Below, in pieces: positions 34,529 to 42,660 of a stretch of 64,000 nucleotides of DNA (positions are counted from its first letter, which is position 1; every line of letters starts with the position of its first letter). The DNA comes from Bacillota bacterium (GTDB lineage: Bacteria > Bacillota > Clostridia > DSM-8532): assembly GCA_023459915.1 (NCBI GenBank), contig JAEWSN010000207.1, forward strand, positions 34,223 to 98,222, in the 5' to 3' direction. Under the pieces are notes generated by a model, which made no database searches, was not told the origin of the DNA, and saw only the letters and a program-made list of their open reading frames with translations. Both the position numbers and the translations under genes were made by a program.

Positions 34529-35718
34529 TCAGATCCCTCTCCCTTCAACAGCGTATCGAGCACAAACGCGGCGGCGCCGGTGGCAATGCCCCATTCATCA
34601 AACCGCCCCCCCTTTTGAAACCGAACCGGCGCACGCGCCAATGGCTTGAGGAACTGCTGCGCGGCAGTGACCGCGGTATTGAAATAGTGATTGGAGCCGC
34701 GAACCACGGGTCCGCTGAGAATCACCAGACGCAAATCCAACAACCGCACCAGCACGGCAAGACCGGCGCCGAAGGCCGCCGCCGCCTGTGCCACCACTTC
34801 ATGGCCGGGGTGCCCGGCTTCTTCGGCAGATTGCAGAGCATTTGTCACCATCCGGGGCATGGAGGCGGCGTCTTCAATATCACATCCCAGCAACGTGGAC
34901 AAGGCGGGCAGCGTCGCCACCGTTTCCATACATCCACGATTGCCGCAACGGCACGTTCTTCCATGCAAATCAACCGTCAGATGGCCAAAGGCATCCGTCT
35001 CCTCCCCGACATGGCGGAGCAGGCGGCCGGCGGAAAAGACACCGGTACGGACCCCCATGCCAAGATGGACATATGCAAGCGGCTCCATGCCTTTGCCGCC
35101 GCCGGCAAGGCGTTCCGCGAGGACGGCCATGTTGGCTCCGTTGTCTGCAAACACGGGAAGGCCAAGTGCTTCGGACATCATCCGGGAAAGGGGCACCCCC
35201 TGCCAGGCCTCATGCAGATATCCGGCATTGTCGCGCAGCATGCCACTGTCGCGCGCAACCTGACCAGCCGTGCCAAGGCCCACACCCGGGATCTCCGCAG
35301 GGCTGATCTCCAGGCGCGACAGGGTTTTCCGGATTCCTTCCGTGATGCGGCAAACGGTTTTCTTCGGATCATCCCGGTTGGTGAGCTGAAAAAGAAACTG
35401 ATCCATCGGTTCGAGGGTGGGGCGGGTGAACCGGACACGCACTTCCGTCCGGGAGAGTTCCACGCCCACAAGCATCCCATGATTCCGTCCCATGCCATAC
35501 AATACGGCCTTGCGGCCACCGCCGGACGCCGCCTCACCCACCGCTTCAATGAATCCTTCGGAGACAAGCGTCCCCGTGATTCGCGCCATGGAACTGGAAG
35601 ACAGGCCCAGCCGTTCCTGCAGATGCTGACGCGTGGCCGGACCCCCATAGCGCAAATGCGTCAGGACAGTCCGCTCCTGCGCGTCCAGTCTGTTCAGCCG
35701 TTCGAGAAAGGTTGACAT
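34525..35718 (-). CDS. ROK-family transcriptional regulator (NagC/XylR type)
   Basis: A 397-residue protein. Residues about 5-70 form a winged helix-turn-helix (ATRQHLQERLGLSSSSMARITGTLVSEGFI). The ROK ATPase/sugar-binding fold follows: LVGVELSRTEVRVR, VGLGTAGQVA, ADNGANMAVLAERL and the zinc-binding CRCGNRGCMET. Regulators of this type respond to sugars or sugar phosphates. It is the first gene of the sulfatase operon, with GGAGG 6 nt before the ATG at 35718. A perfect 19-bp palindrome lies between its promoter and start codon, consistent with autoregulation of the whole operon. Confidence 0.9.
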   Translation of the reverse strand: MSTFLERLNRLDAQERTVLTHLRYGGPATRQHLQERLGLSSSSMARITGTLVSEGFIEAVGEAASGGGRKAVLYGMGRNHGMLVGVELSRTEVRVRFTRPTLEPMDQFLFQLTNRDDPKKTVCRITEGIRKTLSRLEISPAEIPGVGLGTAGQVARDSGMLRDNAGYLHEAWQGVPLSRMMSEALGLPVFADNGANMAVLAERLAGGGKGMEPLAYVHLGMGVRTGVFSAGRLLRHVGEETDAFGHLTVDLHGRTCRCGNRGCMETVATLPALSTLLGCDIEDAASMPRMVTNALQSAEEAGHPGHEVVAQAAAAFGAGLAVLVRLLDLRLVILSGPVVRGSNHYFNTAVTAAQQFLKPLARAPVRFQKGGRFDEWGIATGAAAFVLDTLLKGEGSE

Positions 35719-35752
35719 GTTGGGCCTCCATGACCTGAGAGAAAGACACCCT

Positions 35753-35771
35753 CCCCCAAGAGTCTTGGGGG
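35753..35771. promoter_or_regulatory. Perfect 19-bp palindrome, probable ROK operator
   Basis: CCCCCAAGA (35753-35761) G TCTTGGGGG (35763-35771) is a perfect inverted repeat. It lies just downstream of the predicted transcription start of the ROK-chrA-anSME-sulfatase operon and 34 nt before the ROK start codon. No T tract follows it on the minus strand, so it is not a standard terminator. Confidence 0.7.
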
Positions 35772-35780
35772 ATTGCCACA

Positions 35781-35809
35781 AGTCTATCGACTTTTTCCCG
35801 TTTTGGCAA
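35781..35809 (-). promoter_or_regulatory. Sigma-A promoter of the sulfatase operon
   Basis: On the minus strand TTGCCA (35809-35804) and TAGACT (35786-35781) are separated by exactly 17 nt. The predicted start at about 35774 abuts the palindrome. Confidence 0.75.
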
Positions 35810-35866
35810 TAAGAAAAGCGGCCCGCATCCGGACCGCCCTGACAACTTTCGCCAATGAGGAAGGCA

Positions 35867-37021
35867 TCACCCTTGCGCCGAGGAAGGGGGTCTGACCCCA
35901 TCAAACCAACGGGTGGTCCGGTTCGCAATCGACACCAGAATCAGCATCACGGGCACTTCCACCAGCACACCCACAATGGTGGCCAGAGCAACCGGAGATT
36001 GTGTGCCAAACAAAGTCACCGCAACGGCCACAGCCAGCTCGAAAAAGTTCGAGGCGCCAATCATCCCGGCCGGCGCGGCCACATCATGGGGCAGCTTGAG
36101 CTTTCGGGATGCCAGATACGCCAGGAAGAAAACCAGAAAGGTCTGGATGGTCAGGGGGATGGCGATGAGGAGGATATGGAGCGGATTCTCGAGAATCACA
36201 TGACCCTGGAACGAGAAAATGATGATCAGTGTCAATAGCAATCCGCCAATGGTGGTGTAGTGGAATTTTGGCAGAAAGGTTCCTTCAAACCACGCCAGAC
36301 CGTGTCGCGCCACCAGAAAATGGCGGGTGGCCATGCCCGCAGTCAGCGGAATCACCACAAACAGCACCACGGAGAGCAGCAGCGTCAGCCATGGCACGGT
36401 GATGCCACCAATTCCCAGCAACAACCCCGCAATGGGCGTGAAGGCCAGCAGGATGATCAGGTCGTTCGAGGCCACCTGCACCACGGTATACGCCGGGTTC
36501 CCACGGGTAAGGTGGCTCCAGACAAACACCATGGCCGTGCAAGGTGCCGCCCCCAGCAGAATGGCGCCGGCCAAATAATCCCTGGCCAGTTCGGCACCAA
36601 TCCACTGCCTGAAAACCACAAAGAAGAACACCCATGCGATGGCATACATGGTAAACGGCTTGATGAGCCAGTTCACGGTCCACGTCACATACAATCCCCT
36701 CGGATTTTCGCCCACCTTGCGGATGGACGCGAAATCCACCTTCAGCATCATGGGGTAAATCATCAGCCAAATCAGGATGGCGATGGGGATGGAGACATTC
36801 GCCACCTCGAACTTTCCCAGGAAATCAGGGATGGCCGGCAGAAATTTCCCAATCAGAATACCAGCCACCATGCAGCCCAACACCCACAGGGACAGGGTTT
36901 TTTCAAACAGGCCGATGCCGCCCGCATTCCCGCTTTGTTCGCTCCTCTCTTTTTCTTTCATGCCCCGTTCTTTCACGCCTGCTTCTTTCATACCTGGTTC
37001 TTTCATGCCTGCTTCCTTCAT
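35867..37021 (-). CDS. acr3: ACR3-family arsenite exporter
   Basis: A 384-residue, ten-span transporter that expels arsenite. Landmarks are LSLWVLGCMVAGILIGK, FMYAIAWVFF with the downstream LLGAAPCTAMVFVWSHL (conserved essential Cys), and AAPAGMIGASNFFELAVAVAVTLFG. The N-terminus is extended by about 30 hydrophilic residues made of MKEAG-like pentapeptides, encoded by a 15-bp tandem array; several of its units offer alternative ATG starts. The ATG at 37021 overlaps the stop of the reductase gene (ATGA). It is the third gene of the arsR operon. Confidence 0.93.
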   Translation of the reverse strand: MKEAGMKEPGMKEAGVKERGMKEKERSEQSGNAGGIGLFEKTLSLWVLGCMVAGILIGKFLPAIPDFLGKFEVANVSIPIAILIWLMIYPMMLKVDFASIRKVGENPRGLYVTWTVNWLIKPFTMYAIAWVFFFVVFRQWIGAELARDYLAGAILLGAAPCTAMVFVWSHLTRGNPAYTVVQVASNDLIILLAFTPIAGLLLGIGGITVPWLTLLLSVVLFVVIPLTAGMATRHFLVARHGLAWFEGTFLPKFHYTTIGGLLLTLIIIFSFQGHVILENPLHILLIAIPLTIQTFLVFFLAYLASRKLKLPHDVAAPAGMIGASNFFELAVAVAVTLFGTQSPVALATIVGVLVEVPVMLILVSIANRTTRWFDGVRPPSSAQG

Positions 37022-37022
37022 A
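36963..37022. repeat. 15-bp tandem array at the start of acr3
   Basis: Four 15-bp units (plus-strand consensus CCTGCTTCTTTCATA) lie at 36963, 36978, 36993 and 37008. They encode the MKEAG/MKEPG/VKERG pentapeptides at the ACR3 N-terminus. The first unit in reading order supplies the start codon. Confidence 0.85.
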
Positions 37023-38757
37023 CCTGATGCCCTCTCATTTTTCGTATCTTCTCGTACTGCTTGTGACCGCCCGAGAGATTGTAGACCTGCCGGACACCAC
37101 AGTTTTTCAGGATGTTTTGCGCGGCATTGCCGGTGACACCCTTGTTGCAGTAGGTGACGGCCGTCACGTCCCGGTCGAGGGTGGCCGCGGCCTCGCGAAT
37201 TTTCTCATGCGGCAGGCTGCGGGCCTGTGACACATGGGACTTGTCGTACTGCTTCTCCACCCGCGCGTCCACAACCTGTATCACCTCTCCGGCCGCCTCC
37301 CTGTCGAGCAACGCATCCGCCGTCATCAACGGCCGTGAGCCGGACAGATCATTGGCCAGAATCATCCCCGTGTAGATCACGGGATCCTTTGTCGTGGAAA
37401 ACGGAGGTGCGTACGCAAGGTCCAGATGCATCAGATCCTCGGCCTTCGCACCGAAGGTGATGGCCGTGGCCAGCACGTCAATCCGCTTGTCCACACCGGC
37501 ACCGCCGACAATCTGCGCACCGAGGAGTTTGCCGGTCTTCCTGTCCGCGACGGCCTTGATGAGCATCTCCTCGCCACCAAAATACTCCGGCTTGTCGGGC
37601 TTGATGTTGTGGCACACCGCCACGTCATATCCCTCCCGAAGGGCTTCCTTTTCCGACAGCCCGGTTTGCGCCACCGTCGCGTCAAACAGACGGAAGATGC
37701 CGGTCCCCAACGTGCCGCGGAAGGTCAAATCACCCCCGGACACCTGATCGCCCGCGATGCGGCCCATCTTATTTGCCGTGGACCCCAGCGGATGCCAGAA
37801 GGGTTTTCCGGTGACGCCATGCAGGCTTTCCGCGCAATCCCCGGCGGCATAGACATCCGGCAGGTTCGTCCGCATCCGCCCGTCCACCGCGATGGCGCCT
37901 GTGGGCCCCAGGACCACTCCCATTTCCCTGGCCAGCGATACATTGGGCTGGATGCCGACTGCCATGATGACCACGTCCGCCTGCAGGGTTTTCCCGCTGC
38001 GCAGCACCGCGCGGTCAACGGGTGCGCTTTCACCAGGCACACCCTCAACAGGTACACCCTCAACAGGCACACCCTCAACAGGCGCGCCTGTCATGGATGC
38101 GCCAGCAAAAGACGCCACCGCATCGGAAAGATGAACCCCGACACCATGCTTTTCAAGCGCCTCCTGCACCCAGATGGCCACATCCGGATCCAGCGGCTTC
38201 ATCAGGTGATCCGCCATCTCCACGACATCCACCTGCAGGCCCCGTTTCGAAAGGTTTTCCGCCATCTCCAGACCAATGAACCCCGAACCGACCACCAACG
38301 CCCTTTGTGGGTTCGCTTTTTCGAGCCACGCCTGCAGGGCGCGCATCCGCTGCGGGTTGCGGACCAAAAACACATTGGGTGCATCCGCCCCGGGGATGGG
38401 CGGCAGAACCGGCGTGGCACCAGTGGCCAGAATCAGCCGATCATAGGTGTCCGTGAACCGCTCCCCCGTGTCCAGTTGTTCCACAAGCATGGTTTTTGCC
38501 TGCGGATCCACCTTCAGGACACGGTGTGCGGTTCGGACATCCACCCCGTACCGCTTCTGAAAATAGGCGGCGTCCCTTGGCACCAGCTGCGCCATGGTGT
38601 CCACCTCACCCCCAATCCAGTACGGCATGCCGCACGCGGAATAGGAGATGTCCGTATCCATCTCGTAGATGCGGATGTCGTCTGTCTCACTGTTGCGTCT
38701 GGCTTTGGCCGCCGCCGACGTGCCCGCCGCCACGGCCCCGATGACTCGAAGCTTCAT
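37018..38757 (-). CDS. CoA-disulfide-reductase-like flavoprotein with C-terminal rhodanese domain
   Basis: A 579-residue protein. Residues 1-450 are an FAD/NAD(P) disulfide reductase of the CoADR/NADH-oxidase class: GAVAAGTSAAAKARR (FAD), single redox Cys C42 in SACGMPYW, VVGSGFIGLEMAENL (NAD) and VYAAGDCAE. Residues about 480-579 are a rhodanese domain with active-site Cys in TYCNKGVTGN. Such fusions reduce CoA disulfides, persulfides or polysulfides. An insertion of repeated VEGVP pentapeptides lies between the NAD motif and VVIMAVGIQPN. AGGAGG lies 6 nt before the ATG. It is between arsR and acr3, so a role in arsenic-linked thiol redox, perhaps arsenate reduction, is likely but unproven; no ArsC is present. 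Confidence 0.9.
   Translation of the reverse strand: MKLRVIGAVAAGTSAAAKARRNSETDDIRIYEMDTDISYSACGMPYWIGGEVDTMAQLVPRDAAYFQKRYGVDVRTAHRVLKVDPQAKTMLVEQLDTGERFTDTYDRLILATGATPVLPPIPGADAPNVFLVRNPQRMRALQAWLEKANPQRALVVGSGFIGLEMAENLSKRGLQVDVVEMADHLMKPLDPDVAIWVQEALEKHGVGVHLSDAVASFAGASMTGAPVEGVPVEGVPVEGVPGESAPVDRAVLRSGKTLQADVVIMAVGIQPNVSLAREMGVVLGPTGAIAVDGRMRTNLPDVYAAGDCAESLHGVTGKPFWHPLGSTANKMGRIAGDQVSGGDLTFRGTLGTGIFRLFDATVAQTGLSEKEALREGYDVAVCHNIKPDKPEYFGGEEMLIKAVADRKTGKLLGAQIVGGAGVDKRIDVLATAITFGAKAEDLMHLDLAYAPPFSTTKDPVIYTGMILANDLSGSRPLMTADALLDREAAGEVIQVVDARVEKQYDKSHVSQARSLPHEKIREAAATLDRDVTAVTYCNKGVTGNAAQNILKNCGVRQVYNLSGGHKQYEKIRKMRGHQV
38026..38085. repeat. 15-bp in-frame tandem repeat inside the CoADR-rhodanese gene
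   Basis: Four units of ACCCTCAACAGGCAC or variants start at 38026, 38041, 38056 and 38071 and encode the VEGVP pentapeptides. The last three units differ by only one or two bases. Confidence 0.85.
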
Positions 38758-38831
38758 CTTTTCCTCCTGTCTTGAACCGACTTGACCCGGATCATGCACG
38801 AATTCTTCCGACACGTCCGTCCCCGGGCGCC

Positions 38832-39167
38832 TCAGCAATGGGCTCCCTTGCGTTCCAGCCACCGGGAAAGCCTCACCTCGTCGGCAACGGCAATTTCAGT
38901 GGCCGCCGCCCGCACCTCGATGAGCCGATCCAGTACCGGCATCCACCATCCGTCAAACAGGCGGTAGTACATCCACTGGGACCGGCGCTCATCCACCACC
39001 AGCCCCGCCGCCCGGAGCACCGCGAGATGCCTCGACACTTTGGCCTGGGACAGGCCCAGCCCCTCCACCAGATCACACACGCACAATTCCCGGCCATGAA
39101 GCAGATGAAGAATACGCAAACGCGTTTCATCCGACAAGGCTTTCATGATTTCGGCCGTGTCCTTCAT
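38832..39167 (-). CDS. arsR: ArsR-family metalloid-responsive repressor
   Basis: A 111-residue winged helix protein: IMKALSDETRLRILHLL, the metalloid-binding pair ELCVCDLVE (Cys-x-Cys in helix 3), recognition helix LSQAKVSRHLAVLRAAGLV and the wing DERRSQWMYYRL. Arsenite or antimonite binding releases the operator. The ATG at 39167 has AGGA 9 nt upstream; a start nine residues earlier is possible. It is the first gene of the arsR-reductase-acr3 operon, 74 nt before the reductase. Confidence 0.93.
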   Translation of the reverse strand: MKDTAEIMKALSDETRLRILHLLHGRELCVCDLVEGLGLSQAKVSRHLAVLRAAGLVVDERRSQWMYYRLFDGWWMPVLDRLIEVRAAATEIAVADEVRLSRWLERKGAHC

Positions 39168-39213
39168 CACCCACCATCCTCTCTGGATTTCCACGACGAC
39201 TTTTATTCTTATA

Positions 39214-39237
39214 TTCGCATATCCATATATTAGCGAA
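39214..39237. promoter_or_regulatory. Putative ArsR operator/promoter
   Basis: An AT-rich imperfect dyad with outer arms TTCGC (39214-39218) and GCGAA (39233-39237) and inner ATAT elements lies about 50 nt before arsR. It overlaps minus-strand -10-like hexamers. The composition contrasts with the GC-rich surroundings, as usual for ArsR sites. Confidence 0.6.
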
Positions 39238-39263
39238 ACAAAAAACGGGGCGCAAGGCCCCGT
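39236..39263 (-). terminator. Intrinsic terminator downstream of the 306-residue protein gene
   Basis: ACGGGGC (39245-39251) pairs with GCCCCGT (39257-39263) around a 5-nt loop. On the minus strand a T-rich run follows. It lies 76 nt after the stop at 39339 and just before the arsR promoter. Confidence 0.75.
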
Positions 39264-39338
39264 CTGTTGGATTCATGTTAAATACCCGTTCTTCCGGCAT
39301 CCCTGCCGGTTGTCGTGATATGCGGAAAATCACGCCCG

Positions 39339-40259
39339 TTATACGCCCACCGGTTCCCCAACCTGCTCAACAAGCACCTTGCGACAGGTTTCCAGGAACC
39401 CGGTGACCCACTGGTACAGCTGCTCCGGGCTTTCCTGGGACAACACCTCGAGCACCAGGGTCTCCGGTGGCTGCAAATAGGATTCCGCCAGCAACCCTTT
39501 CTCCCTGAAAAGGGATACTGCGTTGACCACGATCTCCAGCGTGAGGTGGATGCACAACCCCAGCGCCGGCAAGTCGTTCGGTGAAAAGAAGCTGTAGACT
39601 CCGGAAAGCCATTCGGCCAGGCGACCGGAATCCAGATCCTCTATGTGGGCACGCAACTGATCGAACCGGAACTGGAACCCTTTGGGATAGATGTCGCGCC
39701 GGCTGACAATGTCCGCGTAGGAGATGATTTTACCCTTTGGCTTGACATACCGGTAGTCCTGCAAGCCCACCGCGGTACGATAGGAAGCACGCCATGCACC
39801 CAGCGGATCCTCCGTGGTGTCAACCACATTGCCGATGGTGATGCACAGGTTCTCCTTGGGCATTTGCGCCACGCAAACCTTGCGCACATCCGCCAGCATG
39901 TCCCGGCATTGGTCTTCCCAAATGGCATCCATGAAAAACACCAGTATCACTTGGCTGCACTTGTCCGTCATCAGCAATGCCTCTTCGGAATCACTGGTTC
40001 TTCGGCAGGCATCGAGCACCACGGCCAAATGTTCCGGGGTGCAAACCGGACCAACAAGCCGGATGATGGCCACCTGAACCGGCCGGTTGGCAACCTCCGT
40101 GCCGCAAATCCTGCCCAGCGCATCGGCCCCCGGAGAGACCGGCATCAGGCCATCCCGCATTTCCTGCCTCTCGAACAGGCGCCGATAAAGGAAATCCGGT
40201 GAAATCTCATCCTTTGGGTTCATCCAGTTTTCGAACCTGGCTTTTAGCTTGTCGAACAT
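39339..40259 (-). CDS. Protein of unknown function, possible sensory domain without HTH
   Basis: I do not recognise a definite family. The 306-residue soluble protein has an alpha/beta region (about 60-170: VQVAIIRLVGPVCTPEHLAVVL...EEALLMTDKCSQVILVFF...NLCITIGNVVDTTEDPLGAWRASYRTA). That order of strands, the VxxGxxV segment and the AWRxSYRTA helix resemble the degenerate GGDEF-like segments found between receiver and HTH domains in YesN/CdaR-type regulators. The C-terminal half is helical and lacks an AraC or PucR HTH. It is monocistronic, with a TATAAT box at 40369-40364, and divergent from the antiporter. Confidence 0.5.
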   Translation of the reverse strand: MFDKLKARFENWMNPKDEISPDFLYRRLFERQEMRDGLMPVSPGADALGRICGTEVANRPVQVAIIRLVGPVCTPEHLAVVLDACRRTSDSEEALLMTDKCSQVILVFFMDAIWEDQCRDMLADVRKVCVAQMPKENLCITIGNVVDTTEDPLGAWRASYRTAVGLQDYRYVKPKGKIISYADIVSRRDIYPKGFQFRFDQLRAHIEDLDSGRLAEWLSGVYSFFSPNDLPALGLCIHLTLEIVVNAVSLFREKGLLAESYLQPPETLVLEVLSQESPEQLYQWVTGFLETCRKVLVEQVGEPVGV

Positions 40260-40570
40260 CTCAAGCCCCTTTCCGCAGATGGGGATGCCATCTTCCCATC
40301 ACAAGGCAATGGAAGATCCTGCAGGGTGCGTCCGGATACATCGGAACGTGTCCCGTGACATCAATTATACCTGATTCAATCGGGCCGACACCAGCCTGTC
40401 GGCGAGGTTTCCAAATGTTTTCATTTTTGTGCATTCTTTTGGGTTGAGCGGAAGCCATCGGTGGGAACAGAAAAGTAGCGCAAAGCAATTCGTTGCAATC
40501 CATTTGCAAATTTGTTATAGTGAAAAACTGGGTCGTTTTTGATTTCATGACAGCAGGAGGAGAAGACAAA
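40260..40570. other. Divergent promoter region
   Basis: No gene is visible in these 311 nt. A TATAAT with GG before it (40369-40364, minus) should serve the unknown-protein gene, and the antiporter promoter lies at 40493-40521. Confidence 0.55.
40493..40521 (+). promoter_or_regulatory. Sigma-A promoter of the antiporter gene
   Basis: TTGCAA (40493-40498) and TATAGT (40516-40521) are 17 nt apart, in an AT-rich stretch. The start codon is 50 nt further on. Confidence 0.75.
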
Positions 40571-41770
40571 ATGGAAACAGCTGCAGGAACCCATGATTTC
40601 TACCATTTTCTTCTGGATTTGGCCATCATCCTTATCTCAACCAAGGTTTTTGGTATTTTTTCCAAACGCATCCGAATGCCCCAGGTGGTCGGCGCGCTGG
40701 TGGCCGGGGTTGTCATGGGCCCTGCACTGCTCGGTGTCATTCACGAGACGGATTTCATCAAAAAGCTTGCCGAACTCGGCGTCATTGTGCTCATGTTTTC
40801 CGCCGGCATGGAAATCGATCTCAAGGAGATGAAGAACAGTGGGAAATCCGGGCTGGCCACAGCCGCAATGGGTGTCCTGCTTCCCATCGTCGGGGGATTC
40901 CTGGTGGCAGGCGCCTTCAATGGCGGATTTGCCAACATGGATCAAAAAACCTTCCTGCAGAATGTTTTCATCGGGGTGGTGCTCACCGCAACCTCTGTCA
41001 GCATCACGGTTGAAACACTCAAAGAATTGGGGCATCTCAATTCCAAGAGCGGGACCATCATTCTCAGTGCCGCACTGATCGACGATGTGCTGGGCATTGT
41101 GTTGCTCACCATCGTCACCGGCATGTCCGACACCTCTGTCAGTTTGTGGCCCGTACTCCTGAAAATCGTACTCTTCTTCCTGTTTGCGGGTGTTGTGGGA
41201 TTCATCTTCTACAAAGTGTTCGAGCGCCTGACCGGCGAACAGCGCGAACGCCGCCGCTACGTATTGGTTGCGTTTTCTTTCTGTCTCATCCTGGCCTGGA
41301 TTGCGGAGGCATGGTTTGGGGTCGCGGACATCACCGGCGCTTTCATTGCGGGGTTGGTGCTGTCAAACACCCGGCAGGTTCATTTCATCAACCGCAGGTT
41401 TGACATCCTCTCCTACATCCTGATCGCCCCAATGTTCTTTGCGAGCGTGGGATTGAGCATTGAGAAGGTTGATTTGAGCTGGTCCCTGTTGCTGCTGACC
41501 GTGGTCCTGCTGGTGGTCGCCATCTTGTCGAAGATCCTCGGGTGTGGTCTGGGCGCAAGGCTTTCCGGCTGCAACACCAAGGAATCCATCCAGGTCGGCA
41601 CCGGCATGGTCTCCCGCGGCGAGGTGGCGCTGATTGTCGCCAACAAGGGATTGGCCCTCGGGCTGATGCCGGCGCTGTTCACCGCGCCGCTGATCCTGGT
41701 GGTTGTGGTCACCACCATCGTCACACCCATCATGCTCAAAATGGTCTATCCGGCGAAACAAACCCTCTGA
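40571..41770 (+). CDS. CPA2-family Na+(K+)/H+ antiporter
   Basis: A 399-residue membrane protein with about twelve spans. It has the KefB/NapA-like features VVGALVAGVVMGPALLG, the LGVIVLMFSAGMEIDLKEM motif, AALIDDVLGIVLL with the paired aspartates of the ion site, and VSRGEVALIVANKG near the end. There is no C-terminal RCK domain, so nucleotide gating is not expected. AGGAGGAG precedes the ATG at 40571. It is monocistronic, with a good promoter, and ends 3 nt before the converging isomerase gene. Confidence 0.93.
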   Translation: METAAGTHDFYHFLLDLAIILISTKVFGIFSKRIRMPQVVGALVAGVVMGPALLGVIHETDFIKKLAELGVIVLMFSAGMEIDLKEMKNSGKSGLATAAMGVLLPIVGGFLVAGAFNGGFANMDQKTFLQNVFIGVVLTATSVSITVETLKELGHLNSKSGTIILSAALIDDVLGIVLLTIVTGMSDTSVSLWPVLLKIVLFFLFAGVVGFIFYKVFERLTGEQRERRRYVLVAFSFCLILAWIAEAWFGVADITGAFIAGLVLSNTRQVHFINRRFDILSYILIAPMFFASVGLSIEKVDLSWSLLLLTVVLLVVAILSKILGCGLGARLSGCNTKESIQVGTGMVSRGEVALIVANKGLALGLMPALFTAPLILVVVVTTIVTPIMLKMVYPAKQTL

Positions 41771-41773
41771 GGC

Positions 41774-42655
41774 TCATGTCTCCCGTGCCCGCGAAAGAAA
41801 CCGGCGAAGATTCGCGAGTCCCAGGGAAATCCCCTTGAGGGGGTCCTCCAAACCCTCGAACTCCACAGACAGCACCCCGTCATAACCCGCGCGCTCGAGC
41901 AGTTGCACGCACTGTGCCACCGGGGCGTTGCCATGCCCGATGATGGCCCCGCGCAAGTGGTTGCCCGCCCGGCTGGGGAACCACCCCTCTCCCGGATTGG
42001 GTTCCATGCCGGATTTCACGTGAAAATCCTTGGCATGGACATGGAATGCGTACGGGAGTACGCGCCCCACAGCGATCGCCGGGTCCTCATCCGCGCACAG
42101 GAAATTCCCCATGTCCACCAGCAAGCCAAAGTTCGGATGATCCACCGCGGCAACCAGCTTTTCCACCCGCCCGCTGTCCTGGGCGAAGTAGCCGTGGTTC
42201 TCCACCATGGTCCGGATGCCGAGTCCGGCCGCGTATTCCGTGACCGCACGACAACCCTTGGCCAGGACAGGCAACAGGGCATCGAAGCTCCTTGCGCCCG
42301 GCCGCTCCCTGGCGGGGCCCCAGGTTGCGTCATGCCGCATGCCGGGAGAGCCCAGGATTGCGGCCACCTGCACTTCTTCCTTCAGGCGTTCCACTTCGGC
42401 CTGCCAATCGCCGCCCGAACCATTGAGAAAATCCGCGTAGATGGTGTAATTGGCCACCTTCAGGCCAACCCGATCACACTCGGCCCGCACCTTGGGCGCA
42501 AAGGAAAGCGGTGTTTCGCCCTCCGGCAGGGTGAAGGTGGAGAATTCGATGACATCGAACCCCATCTCCCTGGCCTTTTCGATGATTTCCAACTGGGTCA
42601 TGACCCCCGTGGACACCAGTTGGTGGAAACTGTAGGAGCTCACGCCTATTTTCAT
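41774..42655 (-). CDS. Sugar phosphate isomerase/epimerase (AP-endonuclease-2-like TIM barrel)
   Basis: A 293-residue TIM-barrel protein of the xylose-isomerase-like superfamily: KIGVSSYSFHQLV opening, GFDVIEFSTFTLP, VENHGYFAQDSGRVEKLV (metal Glu), NFGLLVDMGNFLCADEDP, AFHVHAKDFHVK and VLSVEFEGLEDP (metal Glu). These proteins isomerise or epimerise sugars or cyclitols with a divalent metal. I chose the ATG at 42655 because AAAGGA is 8 nt upstream, whereas the ATG at 42664 touches it. It follows nagB by 5 nt in one operon. Confidence 0.85.
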   Translation of the reverse strand: MKIGVSSYSFHQLVSTGVMTQLEIIEKAREMGFDVIEFSTFTLPEGETPLSFAPKVRAECDRVGLKVANYTIYADFLNGSGGDWQAEVERLKEEVQVAAILGSPGMRHDATWGPARERPGARSFDALLPVLAKGCRAVTEYAAGLGIRTMVENHGYFAQDSGRVEKLVAAVDHPNFGLLVDMGNFLCADEDPAIAVGRVLPYAFHVHAKDFHVKSGMEPNPGEGWFPSRAGNHLRGAIIGHGNAPVAQCVQLLERAGYDGVLSVEFEGLEDPLKGISLGLANLRRFLSRARET

Positions 42656-42660
42656 CTGTC

